From the NCBI GenBank assembly GCA_017744365.1, contig JAGIBL010000002.1, positions 186,001 through 250,000 on the forward strand: a stretch of 64,000 nt of DNA. Reading direction: 5' to 3'. The position numbers and the translations under genes are program-made. This stretch comes from Nocardioidaceae bacterium (lineage in GTDB: Bacteria > Actinomycetota > Actinomycetes > Propionibacteriales > Nocardioidaceae). Shown here one piece after another: positions 26,583 to 36,725 of the stretch (within the stretch, counting starts at the first letter, position 1; the number at the start of each line of letters is the position of its first letter). The notes below the pieces were generated by a model. It ran no database searches. It was not told the DNA's origin and worked only from the letters and a program-made list of their open reading frames with translations.

Positions 26583-26959
26583 TGCAGCCCGTGGTGCACC
26601 TCGAGCTGCACACCCGGGACACGGCCTCCGCGCGCGACATGTTCGCCGAGCTGTGCGGCTGGCGGGTCGAGGAGATCCGGCTCGGAGCGGCGTCGTACCT
26701 GGCCGTCGAGCTCGGCGGCCGGCACGGCGGGCTCGGTGGCGGGCTGGTCGCGTGCGCCGCCGACCGCCCCACCTGGGTCCCGTACGTCGGGGTGCGCTGC
26801 GTCGAGGAGACGACCGACCGCGCCCGCGACCTCGGGGCGACCGTGCTGCTCGAGCCGCGCGAGGGAAGAAACGGCTGGCGCAGCGTGGTCAGCACGGTCC
26901 AAGGTGGCGAGATCGCGTTCTGGCAGCCGCGACCCGCGACCGGGAGGCGCGGGCGATGA
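26582..26959 (+). CDS. VOC (glyoxalase/bleomycin-resistance fold) protein
   Basis: A 125-residue VOC-fold protein. Two beta-alpha-beta-beta-beta modules are visible: 'VVHLELHTRDTASARDMFAELCGWRVEEIRLGAASYLAVEL' and 'VPYVGVRCVEETTDRARDLGATVLLEPREGRNGWRSVVSTVQGGEIAFWQP'. Candidate metal or ligand positions are His7 and Glu9 of the first strand, but the substrate is not known. The ATG overlaps the MFS stop (TGATG), and the sigma factor follows with an ATGA overlap, so all three are translated together. Confidence 0.85.
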   Translation: MQPVVHLELHTRDTASARDMFAELCGWRVEEIRLGAASYLAVELGGRHGGLGGGLVACAADRPTWVPYVGVRCVEETTDRARDLGATVLLEPREGRNGWRSVVSTVQGGEIAFWQPRPATGRRGR

Positions 26960-27990
26960 GAGGGGACCTGGTGGCCGAGACCGACCTGCTCGCCGCCGCC
27001 CGCGACGGCGACAGCGACGCGTACGCCGCGCTGGTGGCGCCGCACCGGGCCGGGCTGCACGCGCACTGCTACCGCATGCTCGGCTCGACGCCGGATGCCG
27101 AGGACGCGCTGCAGGAGGCGCTGCTGCGGGCCTGGCGCGGGCTGGACCGGTTCGCCGAGCGCAGCTCGCTGCGGACCTGGCTGTACCGGATCGCGACCAA
27201 CGCCTGCCTGACCCTGATCGAGCGCCGCCCGGCCCGGGTGCTGCCGGTCGACTTCGGCCCGGCCGGCGACCCGCACGGCGAGCTGGACGTGCCGCTGGTC
27301 GAGGCCGGCTGGCTCGGCCCGTACCCGGACGGCACGCTGGCCGGCCACGAGCCCGGTGCCCGTTTCGAGCAGCGCGAAGCCGTCGAGCTCGCCTTCGTCG
27401 CCGCGCTGCAGCACCTTCCGGCACGGCAGCGGGCAGTGCTCATCATGCGCGAGGTGCTCGGCTTCTCCGGCGCCGAGGTGGCCGAAGCCCTGGAGATGTC
27501 ACCCGAGGCGGTGTACAGCGCCCTGCAGCGCGCGCACCGGACGGTGGACGAGCGGCTGCCCGAGCAGAGCCAGCAGGCGGCGCTGCGGGCGGTCGACGAC
27601 GAGCGGCTGCGCACGCTGGTGAACCGGTACGTCGAGGCCTGGGAGCGGGCCGACGTCGGCGCGCTGGTCGACCTGCTCACCGAGGACGCGGTCATCACCA
27701 TGCCGCCGTACCGGACCTGGTACGCCGGCCGGGACGACGTGCTCGCGTTCCTGGCGAAGACACCGCTGCGCGGGAAGCGCTGGAAGGTGCTGCCCTGCAC
27801 GGCGAACGGGCACCTCGCCTTCGCGCACTACCTCGTCGACGACGACACCGGCGCGTACGTGTGGCACTCGGTCGAGCTGGTCACGCTCCGGGACGACCGG
27901 GTCTGCGAGATCGTCGCGTTCATCGACCCGGAGTCCTACCGGCTCTTCGGGCTGCCAGCGGTGCTGACCGAGGACCGATCAGCTGGCTAG
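26956..27990 (+). CDS. ECF sigma factor with C-terminal SnoaL-like domain (SigG/SigJ-like group)
   Basis: A 344-residue sigma-70 family protein. Region 2 is at about residues 15-85 ('HCYRMLGSTPDAEDALQEALLRAWRGLDRF', 'LRTWLYRIATNACLTLIERR') and region 4 at about 155-205 ('LPARQRAVLIMREVLGFSGAEVAEALEMSPEAVYSALQRAHRTV'). A C-terminal NTF2/SnoaL-like domain occupies about 210-335, with 'LVNRYVEAWERADVGALVDLLTEDAVITMPPYRTWYAGRDDV'. Such sigma factors lack a separate anti-sigma factor and use the appended domain for control. Coupling to a VOC protein and an MFS exporter suggests those are its targets or partners. Confidence 0.92.
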   Translation: MRGDLVAETDLLAAARDGDSDAYAALVAPHRAGLHAHCYRMLGSTPDAEDALQEALLRAWRGLDRFAERSSLRTWLYRIATNACLTLIERRPARVLPVDFGPAGDPHGELDVPLVEAGWLGPYPDGTLAGHEPGARFEQREAVELAFVAALQHLPARQRAVLIMREVLGFSGAEVAEALEMSPEAVYSALQRAHRTVDERLPEQSQQAALRAVDDERLRTLVNRYVEAWERADVGALVDLLTEDAVITMPPYRTWYAGRDDVLAFLAKTPLRGKRWKVLPCTANGHLAFAHYLVDDDTGAYVWHSVELVTLRDDRVCEIVAFIDPESYRLFGLPAVLTEDRSAG

Positions 27991-28583
27991 GGGCCGATCG
28001 GGTGCTGGAAGTCCATCGAGCTCGCGATCCCGATCAGGCGTCCCAGCGGCGTGCTCCGGCCGGACGAGGAGCGTGGGCCGGACACGTCGATCATCGTGTG
28101 CGGGCCGAAGAACGTGACGCCGCTGGAGGTCCCGGCGCCGGCACCGGGCACGGCCGCCGCGAGGCGTCCGTGCACCCGGATCAGGCGGCCGTGGTCCTGC
28201 TGCGCGAAGCCGCGAAGGTAGGCCTCGTTCGCCTGCTCGGTGGAGTCGTCCGGCGTGGAGGAGACCGTGATGCCGTCGGGGTACTGGATCACGACCTGGC
28301 TCGGCTGGTCGCAGTCCCAGACAGTCGTGATCTTGTGCTGACGCGCATGCGGAACGTACACGACCACACCCGGATGAGGATGCGCTCGGAGCTCGTCGAT
28401 GCTCGTCTGGTGTCCCTGGCACGGCGCGCCGGCCGGATATTCGGGGCTCGCCACGACGAACTCGTCCGGGGGTGCAGCGGCGGGATGATGCTCGTCCGTG
28501 GCGGTGGTCGCCATTACCACGCCCGTGCCGGCCACCGCCAGCGCAAGGGCAGCGCCCGCGAAGGCAGCCCGGTTGTCGTGCAT
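27987..28583 (-). CDS. Predicted secreted or membrane-anchored protein of unknown function
   Basis: A 198-residue protein I do not recognise. Residues about 7-27 form a hydrophobic segment (AAFAGAALALAVAGTGVVMA), a signal peptide or anchor. The mature part has two Cys (in 'GAPCQGHQ' and 'WDCDQPSQ') that could pair, a predicted beta-rich middle ('GVVVYVPHARQHKITTVWDC', 'VVIQYPDGITV') and a Gly/Ser-rich tail. Its TAG stop overlaps the sigma factor's TAG on the other strand (CTAG). No promoter could be assigned. It may be a target of the neighbouring sigma factor, which is speculation. Confidence 0.7.
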   Translation of the reverse strand: MHDNRAAFAGAALALAVAGTGVVMATTATDEHHPAAAPPDEFVVASPEYPAGAPCQGHQTSIDELRAHPHPGVVVYVPHARQHKITTVWDCDQPSQVVIQYPDGITVSSTPDDSTEQANEAYLRGFAQQDHGRLIRVHGRLAAAVPGAGAGTSSGVTFFGPHTMIDVSGPRSSSGRSTPLGRLIGIASSMDFQHPIGP

Positions 28584-28641
28584 GACGTGCTCCCTCGCTC
28601 GACGGCCTGCGAGGTAGACGGGTGAGGACTGCTTTCTCTTA

Positions 28642-28673
28642 CGCGACCCGTCCCACGTCTGTGCCTGGTCGCG
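28642..28673. terminator. Hairpin downstream of paaK
   Basis: CGCGACC and GGTCGCG form a perfect 7-bp inverted repeat separated by 18 nt, lying 16 bp beyond the paaK stop codon in the 105-bp gap before the unknown secreted protein gene. No T-run follows, so function as a terminator is tentative. Confidence 0.35.
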
Positions 28674-28688
28674 GGTTGGGGGGAGCGG

Positions 28689-29996
28689 TCAGCGCTTCGG
28701 GCGGTTGTCGACGATCCGGCGCATCTTGCCCATCGAGCGCTCGACGGTGTCCGGGGGGACCACCTCGACGCCGACGCTGACGCCGATCTTGTTCTTCACC
28801 AGCCGCTTGAGCTGAGCGCCGGCCTCGGCAGCGGTGTCGGCGGCGGTGCCCTCGCGGTGCTCGACCAGCACGGTCAGCTCGTCGAGGTTGCCGCTGCGCG
28901 AGAGCACGCACTGGAAGTGCGGGGAGAGCGCCGGCAGCTGCAGCACCAGCTCCTCGATCTGGGTCGGGAACAGGTTCACCCCGCGCAGGATCATCATGTC
29001 GTCGGTGCGGCCGGTGATCTTCTCGATCCGGCGCATCGTCCGCGCGGTGCCGGGCAGCAGCCGGGTCAGGTCGCGGGTGCGGTACCGGATCACCGGCATC
29101 GCCTGCTTGGTCAGCGAGGTGAAGACCAGCTCGCCCTCCTCGCCGTCGGGCACCGGCTGCATGGTGATCGGGTCGACCACCTCGGGGTAGAAGTGGTCCT
29201 CCCAGACGGTCAGCCCGTCCTTGGTCTCCACGCACTCGCTGGCCACGCCGGGCCCGATCACCTCGGAGAGCCCGTAGATGTCGACCGCGTGCATGTCCAG
29301 GCGCCGCTCCATCTCCCGGCGCATGTCGTTGGTCCACGGCTCGGCGCCGAAGATGCCGACCTTGAGCGAGGTCGAGCGCGGGTCGATCCCCTGCCGCTCC
29401 ATCTCGTCGACGATCGAGAGCATGTACGACGGCGTCACCGTGATGATGTCGGGGCGGAAGTCTGCGATCAGCTGGACCTGCCGCTCGGTCATCCCGCCGG
29501 AGACCGGCACCACCGTGCAGCCGAGCCGCTCGGCCCCGGCGTGCGCGCCCAGGCCCCCGGTGAACAGCCCGTAGCCGTAGGCGTTGTGCAGCACGTGACC
29601 CGCACGCCCACCGGCCGCCCGGATGCTGCGCGCGACCACGCCGGCCCACATGTCGAGGTCGTCGCGGGTGTAGCCGACCACGGTCGGGCGGCCCGTCGTA
29701 CCGGAGGAGGCGTGCACCCGGACCACCTGCTCGCGCGGGACCGCGAACATCTCGAACGGATAGTTCTCGCGCAGGTCCGCCTTGGTGGTGAACGGCAGCC
29801 GGGCCAGGTCCTCCAGCGTCTTCACGTCGTCGGGGTGCACCCCCGCGGCGTCGAACGACGCGCGGTAGTGCGGGACGTTCTCGTAGGCGTGCCGGACCGA
29901 CCAGCGCAGCCGCTCCAGCTGCAGTCCGCGGAGCTCGTCGACGGACGCGGTCTCGATGGGTTCCAGGTCTCCCGGTCGCGGGCTGAGATCCTCCAT
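28689..29996 (-). CDS. paaK: Phenylacetate-CoA ligase PaaK
   Basis: A 435-residue AMP-forming ligase. The P-loop is 'VHASSGTTGRPTVVGYTRDDLDMW', and 'LHNAYGYGLFTGGLGAHAGAERLG', 'KVGIFGAEPWTNDMR' and 'DIYGLSEVIGPGVASEC' follow as in PaaK. The C-terminal domain has 'GRTDDMMILRGVNLFPTQIEE' and the catalytic Lys in 'SMGKMRRIVD'. It makes phenylacetyl-CoA, the entry step. I chose the ATG at 29996. A longer in-frame start at 30062 would place the palindrome at 30014-30034 inside the gene and adds non-homologous residues. It is a single-gene unit 5.7 kb away from paaZ. Confidence 0.94.
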   Translation of the reverse strand: MEDLSPRPGDLEPIETASVDELRGLQLERLRWSVRHAYENVPHYRASFDAAGVHPDDVKTLEDLARLPFTTKADLRENYPFEMFAVPREQVVRVHASSGTTGRPTVVGYTRDDLDMWAGVVARSIRAAGGRAGHVLHNAYGYGLFTGGLGAHAGAERLGCTVVPVSGGMTERQVQLIADFRPDIITVTPSYMLSIVDEMERQGIDPRSTSLKVGIFGAEPWTNDMRREMERRLDMHAVDIYGLSEVIGPGVASECVETKDGLTVWEDHFYPEVVDPITMQPVPDGEEGELVFTSLTKQAMPVIRYRTRDLTRLLPGTARTMRRIEKITGRTDDMMILRGVNLFPTQIEELVLQLPALSPHFQCVLSRSGNLDELTVLVEHREGTAADTAAEAGAQLKRLVKNKIGVSVGVEVVPPDTVERSMGKMRRIVDNRPKR

Positions 29997-30013
29997 GGCC
30001 TGGGACGTTACTT

Positions 30014-30034
30014 TACCGACCGATCGTTCGGGTA
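30014..30034. promoter_or_regulatory. Candidate PaaR operator upstream of paaK
   Basis: TACCGACCGATCGTTCGGGTA is a 21-bp near-perfect palindrome (CCGAnCGATCGnTCGG core) 18 bp before the paaK start. It shares ACCGANCGNTC with the site at 22989-23004. It probably overlaps the paaK promoter. Confidence 0.6.
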
Positions 30035-30141
30035 GAGCCATTGCCGAGTCCGATGGCGGCATTGCCCAATGGTCTTGGACGCCGCTCCGGCACGCTTCCT
30101 ACGCTCGCTGGAACGACTGGTGAACGACCCGAGGAGAGCAC

Positions 30142-31305
30142 GTGACCAAGCAGTGGATCGACCTTCCGCCCGACTTCGGCGACCTGCCCGTCCAGGTGCC
30201 GTTCAAGAGCGCGGTCCGCTGCGGCGACCTGGTCTACCTGACCGGCCAGGTCGGCGAGCCGCTCAGCGGCGGCAAGCACACCGACAACGGCGACGACGTC
30301 CCGGCGCTGACCCGGCAGGCGATGGACAAGCTCGCCGGGTTCATGGGCGAGCTCGGGGTCAGCTTCCGCGACGTGGTCCGGCTGAACTCCTACAACGTCG
30401 GCACCGGCGACTGGGCGGTCTCGGTCGACGCCCAGGCCGGCTACTTCGACCAGCTGCCTCCGCTGACCACCACGATCGTGGAGGGTCTGATGGAGCCGCA
30501 GCTGGAGGTCGAGATCGACGTCGTCGCCGTCGACGGGCGCACCCGCACCTCGTCGTACGACGACCACGGCCGTGCCGTGGGCACCCGCGCGGGCGACACC
30601 ATCTACGTCGCCGCGCTGGTCGACGCCGAGGCCGACACGGAGAACGGGGGCACCCTCGCCCACACCGACGTCGAGGGCCAGACCCGCGGCGTGCTGGCCC
30701 GGCTGCAGACGGTCTTGCGCGAGCTCGGCGGCGAGCTGACCGACGTGGTCAAGACCAACGTGCTGCACGCGGACGCCGCCGACATCGCGGTGACCCGCAA
30801 GCTGCGCGCCGAGGCGTTCCCGCAGGGGGTCGCGTCCACCGACGTGGCCGTCCCCGGGTTCTCCACCGAGGGTGCGCTGGTGCAGGTCGAGGCGCTCGCC
30901 GTCGTCGGCGCCGAGCGCAGCTTCGCCGACCTGCCCGGCCACCCCGACCCGGCCGAGACCGGCATCCACGGCGCCGTCCGGGTCGGCAACGTCGTCTACA
31001 CCTCGGGCCTGGTCGCCCAGGACCCGACGGGCGCGGCCCGGCACCCGGGTGCCATGGGCGAGCAGTCGCGCGCCGTGCTCGACGACATGAGCGCGCTCCT
31101 CGAGCAGCTCGGTGCCTCCATGGACGACGTGCTCCGCAAGAACACCTACTACCTCGACCTGGACCTGGAGTCCTGGACCGAGGCGGCCCGGGTGCGGGCG
31201 ACGTACTTCCGCCAGGGCCCTTGCGCCACCGGCGTCGGCGTCACCGCCCTGCCCGCCGAGGGTCAGGTGATCGCCATGGAGGCGGTCGCCGCCCTCGACG
31301 CCTGA
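30142..31305 (+). CDS. Protein with three tandem RidA/YjgF domains, catalytic Arg absent
   Basis: A 387-residue protein, about three times the length of a RidA monomer. Domain 1 spans about 15-130 ('AVRCGDLVYLTGQVG', 'GVSFRDVVRLNSYNV'), domain 2 about 137-262 ('GTRAGDTIYVAALVDAEADTE', 'GGELTDVVKTNVLHA') and domain 3 about 270-387 ('AVRVGNVVYTSGLVAQDPTG', 'GASMDDVLRKNTYYLDLDL'). In canonical RidA an Arg (R105) binds the imine substrate. The matching positions here are Thr, Ser and Thr (in LPPLTTT, GVASTDV and PCATGVG), so imine deamination is unlikely. The start is GTG with GGAG upstream. It heads the second peptide-type ABC operon, 38 bp before the binding protein. Confidence 0.85.
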   Translation: MTKQWIDLPPDFGDLPVQVPFKSAVRCGDLVYLTGQVGEPLSGGKHTDNGDDVPALTRQAMDKLAGFMGELGVSFRDVVRLNSYNVGTGDWAVSVDAQAGYFDQLPPLTTTIVEGLMEPQLEVEIDVVAVDGRTRTSSYDDHGRAVGTRAGDTIYVAALVDAEADTENGGTLAHTDVEGQTRGVLARLQTVLRELGGELTDVVKTNVLHADAADIAVTRKLRAEAFPQGVASTDVAVPGFSTEGALVQVEALAVVGAERSFADLPGHPDPAETGIHGAVRVGNVVYTSGLVAQDPTGAARHPGAMGEQSRAVLDDMSALLEQLGASMDDVLRKNTYYLDLDLESWTEAARVRATYFRQGPCATGVGVTALPAEGQVIAMEAVAALDA

Positions 31306-31343
31306 GCCACCTTCCGCACCACCGACCTCCGAGAGGCAGCACC

Positions 31344-32870
31344 ATGAAGCGACACCTGATCCGCCTGTGCCTGGCCCTGGCCGTGCTCCTGCTGCTGCCC
31401 GCCTGCGGGTCCGGCGGCGGGGGCGGCGGCACCGGCGGTGGCAGCGAGGAGCTGACCATCGCGGCCGCCGAGCAGTTCGACGGCTTCGACTCCACCAGCC
31501 TGGCCGGCACCAACATCCAGGCCGCGGTGATGCGCCAGCTCTACGACACCCTGGTCGCGCTCGACGCCGACCGGAAGCCGCAGCCACGGCTGGCGGAGTC
31601 CTGGGAGCAGTCCCCGGACCACCGCACCATGACGCTGCACCTGCGTCCCGGGCTGAAGTTCAGCGACGGCTCACCGCTGACCGCCCAGGACGTGGTCTGG
31701 AACGTCACCCACGGCCAGGACGAGAAGACCGCGGCCACCGCGCGCCCGCTCTTCATGGCCATCTCCAAGGCCACTGCGGTCGACCCGGCCACGGTGCAGC
31801 TGACCTTCCCGAAGCCGCTGGCGGCGCCGTTCGACATGCTCGACTACCTGTTCATCGCCAAGCCCCAGGACGACCCGCAGAAGCTGAAGAACTCCCCCGT
31901 CGGGTCCGGGCCGTTCAAGCTGGAGAAGTGGGACGCGGGCACCAGCGCCACGCTGACGCCGAACCCGAGCTTCTGGGACGCGAAGTCGGTCAAGCTCAAG
32001 CGGGTCACCTTCAAGTTCGCCGGTGACCTGCAGGCCGCGCAGCTGCTGTTCCGGTCCAAGCAGGCCGACTTCCTCTTCGACAGCACCTGGAAGGACTTCG
32101 CCTCCTTCGCGAAGCAGAGCGGCGTGCAGACGCTGATGGCCGGCGACGGCGGCCGGGTGGAGATGTTCCTGCTCAACGCCGCCAAGCCGCCGTTCGACAA
32201 CGCCGACGCCCGCCGGGCCTTCGCCGCCGCGCTCGACCGCGGCGCGATCACCAAGACCGTCTACCGCGGCCAGACCGAGGCCTGGTGCCTGCCCTGGCCG
32301 GAGGGCTCGGTCGGCTACGAGGCCTCCCCCGACCTGGCCCGGAGCTGCTCGGCCGACCCGGCGCGCAGCCGCGAGCTGCTCACCAAGGCCGGGCACGCCG
32401 ACGGCCTGCGGTTCTCGATCCTGACCGTGGCCGGCATCGACGCCGAGGTCTCCCAGGTCGCGCAGCAGCAGCTGGCCAAGGCCGGGCTGAACGCCAAGAT
32501 CGACAGCGTCGAGGACACCGTCTTCTTCGACCGCGCCTTCGCCGGCGACTGGCAGGTGCTCACCTCGACGGTGCAGCGCGTGGCGCACGACTCGGCGACC
32601 TCGATCCAGCTCGGGGTCCCGCTCCAGAATGGTGGGGTGAGCAACTTCAAGTCCGACGAGTACCAGCGCCTCATCGACAGCGTGCTCTACGAGAACCCGG
32701 GTAGCGACCGGGTCGCGGACATGCGCAAGCTCAACGAGTTCCTGCTGGACCAGGCGTTCTTCGTCCCGGTCACCTCGCAGAACCCGCACTACGTGTTCGC
32801 CAAGGACGTGAAGGGCCTGCAGGTCACGCTGGACGGGTACCTGATCCTGCAGAACGTCTCGGTCGGCTGA
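31344..32870 (+). CDS. Extracellular solute-binding lipoprotein, family 5 (second importer)
   Basis: A 508-residue lipoprotein. The signal peptide MKRHLIRLCLALAVLLLLPAC ends in a lipobox with Cys21, followed by a Gly-rich linker. Family 5 core sequences include 'LHLRPGLKFSDGSPLTAQDVVWNVT', 'GSGPFKLEKWDAGTSATLTPNPSFWDAKS' and 'DARRAFAAALDRGAITKTVYRG'. It binds the import substrate outside the membrane. It shares the architecture, but not close sequence, with the protein at 1914-3611. It is followed in tight order by two permeases and two ATPases. Confidence 0.93.
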   Translation: MKRHLIRLCLALAVLLLLPACGSGGGGGGTGGGSEELTIAAAEQFDGFDSTSLAGTNIQAAVMRQLYDTLVALDADRKPQPRLAESWEQSPDHRTMTLHLRPGLKFSDGSPLTAQDVVWNVTHGQDEKTAATARPLFMAISKATAVDPATVQLTFPKPLAAPFDMLDYLFIAKPQDDPQKLKNSPVGSGPFKLEKWDAGTSATLTPNPSFWDAKSVKLKRVTFKFAGDLQAAQLLFRSKQADFLFDSTWKDFASFAKQSGVQTLMAGDGGRVEMFLLNAAKPPFDNADARRAFAAALDRGAITKTVYRGQTEAWCLPWPEGSVGYEASPDLARSCSADPARSRELLTKAGHADGLRFSILTVAGIDAEVSQVAQQQLAKAGLNAKIDSVEDTVFFDRAFAGDWQVLTSTVQRVAHDSATSIQLGVPLQNGGVSNFKSDEYQRLIDSVLYENPGSDRVADMRKLNEFLLDQAFFVPVTSQNPHYVFAKDVKGLQVTLDGYLILQNVSVG

Positions 32871-32882
32871 CGGGAAGAGGGC

Positions 32883-33851
32883 ATGACTCGCTTCGTGCTG
32901 GGCAGGGTGGCGCAGATGGCCGTCACCCTGCTGGGGGCCTCGGTGGTGGTCTTCACCGTGCTCCGGCTGATGCCCGGTGACCCGGCGCTCGTCTACGCCG
33001 GTCCGTTCGCCGGCTCGGACGTGGTCGAGGCGGTCCGCGACCGGATGGGGCTGCACGACCCGCTGCCGGTGCAGTACCTGCTCTGGCTCAAGGCGTTCGT
33101 GACCGGGGACCTCGGGGTCTCCAGCATCAGCGGCCTCCCGGTCAGCCAGCTGGTCGGCTCAGCCCTGGCCCAGACCGCGCTGCTGACGCTGACCACCAGC
33201 CTGCTCGCGATCGGGGTCGGGGTGCCGCTCGGGCTGCTCGCCGCACTGCGCAAGGGCACCTGGGCGGACCGGCTGGTGGCCGGGTTCAACACCGTCGCCC
33301 TCGGGGTGCCGAACTTCTGGCTCGGCCTGATCCTGGTGATCGTCTTCGCGATCAACTTCTCGATCCTGCCCGCCGGTGGCTCCGCGAAGCTGACCGAGGA
33401 CCCCCTTGGCGCGCTGACCAGCCTGGTGCTGCCGACGATCGCGCTCGGGCTCGCGCCCGCGGCGATGCTGGCCCGGCTCACCCGGGGCGCGGTCATCGAG
33501 GTGATGCACGAGGACTTCATGACGATGGCGGCCGCCAAGGGGATGAGCATCGGGTTCGTGATCCGGCGCAGCCTGCTGCGGCACGTGTTCCTCAACCTGC
33601 TCCCGGTGCTGGCGATCCTGGTCGGCTCCCTGCTCACCGGCGCCGCCATCATCGAGTCGGTCTTCACGCTGCCCGGCGCCGGCCGGCTCATCATCGAGAG
33701 CACCCGGCAGCGGGACTACGCCGTGCTGCAGACGCTGCTGGTGATCTTCGTGGCGGTGTTCCTGCTGGTCACCTTCGTGGCCGACATCCTCTACAGCGTG
33801 CTCGACCCCCGGGTGCGCGGCCACCTGATGCGGGAAGGAGGCGTCCGGTGA
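32883..33851 (+). CDS. Oligopeptide/dipeptide ABC transporter permease (DppB type, second importer)
   Basis: A 322-residue permease starting MTRFVLGRVAQMAVTLLGASVVVFTVLRLMPGDPA, the usual DppB head. It has 'PVQYLLWLKAFVTGDLGVS' and an EAA-loop region 'MTMAAAKGMSIGFVIRRSLLRHVFLN', and ends 'YSVLDPRVRGHLMREGG'. It sits 12 bp after the binding protein gene and overlaps the next permease (GTGA). Confidence 0.93.
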   Translation: MTRFVLGRVAQMAVTLLGASVVVFTVLRLMPGDPALVYAGPFAGSDVVEAVRDRMGLHDPLPVQYLLWLKAFVTGDLGVSSISGLPVSQLVGSALAQTALLTLTTSLLAIGVGVPLGLLAALRKGTWADRLVAGFNTVALGVPNFWLGLILVIVFAINFSILPAGGSAKLTEDPLGALTSLVLPTIALGLAPAAMLARLTRGAVIEVMHEDFMTMAAAKGMSIGFVIRRSLLRHVFLNLLPVLAILVGSLLTGAAIIESVFTLPGAGRLIIESTRQRDYAVLQTLLVIFVAVFLLVTFVADILYSVLDPRVRGHLMREGGVR

Positions 33852-34710
33852 GCGTCATCACCGCGCCTCGGCTGCTCTCCCGGATGCGCCGGCGCGAGCA
33901 CCGCCGGGTCGCCCTGGTCACCGGGCTGGTGCTGGTGCTCGGCCTGTGCGCGGCCGGGCTGCTGGCCCCGCTGCTCGCGCCGCACTCTCCGGTCGCGCAG
34001 TACCCGGGCGAGGAGCTGCGCGGGTACGGCGGCAGGTTCCTGCTCGGCACCGACGACCTCGGCCGCGACACCTTGTCCCGCACCCTCTACGCCTGCCGAG
34101 CGGCGCTGCTGGTCGGGCTGCTCGGCGTCGGCATCGGCGCGACGGTCGGATCGCTGATCGGCCTGGTGATCGGGTACGTCGGCGGCCGGCTCGACTCGTT
34201 CGTGATGCGGCTGACCGACATCGGCATCGGCTTCCCGGTCGTGATCGTCGGCATCGTGGTGGTGGCCATCGGCGGACCCGGTCCGCAGGCGGTCATCATC
34301 GCGATCGCGCTCTACTACCTGCCCGCGTTCGTGCGCATCCTGCGCGGCTCCGCGCTGCAGCTGCGGGCCCGGCCGTTCGTCGAGGCTGCCGCGTCGATGG
34401 GCGTGAAGGACCGCGTCATCGTGCTGCGGCACGTGCTCCCGAACGCGCTGCCGCTCTTCGTCCTCCAGGTCGGGCTGGCGCTGCCGGACGCGGTGCTGCT
34501 CGACGCCGGCCTCTCCTTCATCGGCCTGGGCGCCCCGCCGCCGTCGCCGACGCTGGGCGACATGCTCAGCCAGGCCCGCTCCTACCTGGACGTCCCGCGG
34601 CTGGCGATCGTCCCCGGCCTGGCGCTGTGCCTGCTGGTGATCGGCCTCAACCTGCTCGCCGACGGCGTCCGCGACGTCCTCGACCCGCGCGAGTCCTCCG
34701 AAAGGGCGCG

Positions 34711-34714
<4 letters not shown>
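33848..34714 (+). CDS. Oligopeptide/dipeptide ABC transporter permease (DppC type, second importer)
   Basis: A 288-residue permease with a GTG start overlapping the previous stop. The DppC hallmarks are 'FLLGTDDLGRDTLSRTLYACRAALLVG', the EAA loop 'FVEAAASMGVKDRVIVLRHVLPNALPLFVLQVG' and 'DAGLSFIGLGAPPPSPTLGDMLSQARSYL', followed by 'LLADGVRDVLDPRESSER'. It pairs with the 32883-33851 product. It is coupled to the first ATPase by ATGA. Confidence 0.93.

Positions 34715-36711
<1,997 letters not shown>

Positions 36712-36725
<14 letters not shown>

Noticed and set aside
30000-30062. Longer PaaK start at 30062
   Set aside because: It includes the palindromic operator and gives a non-homologous N-terminus.
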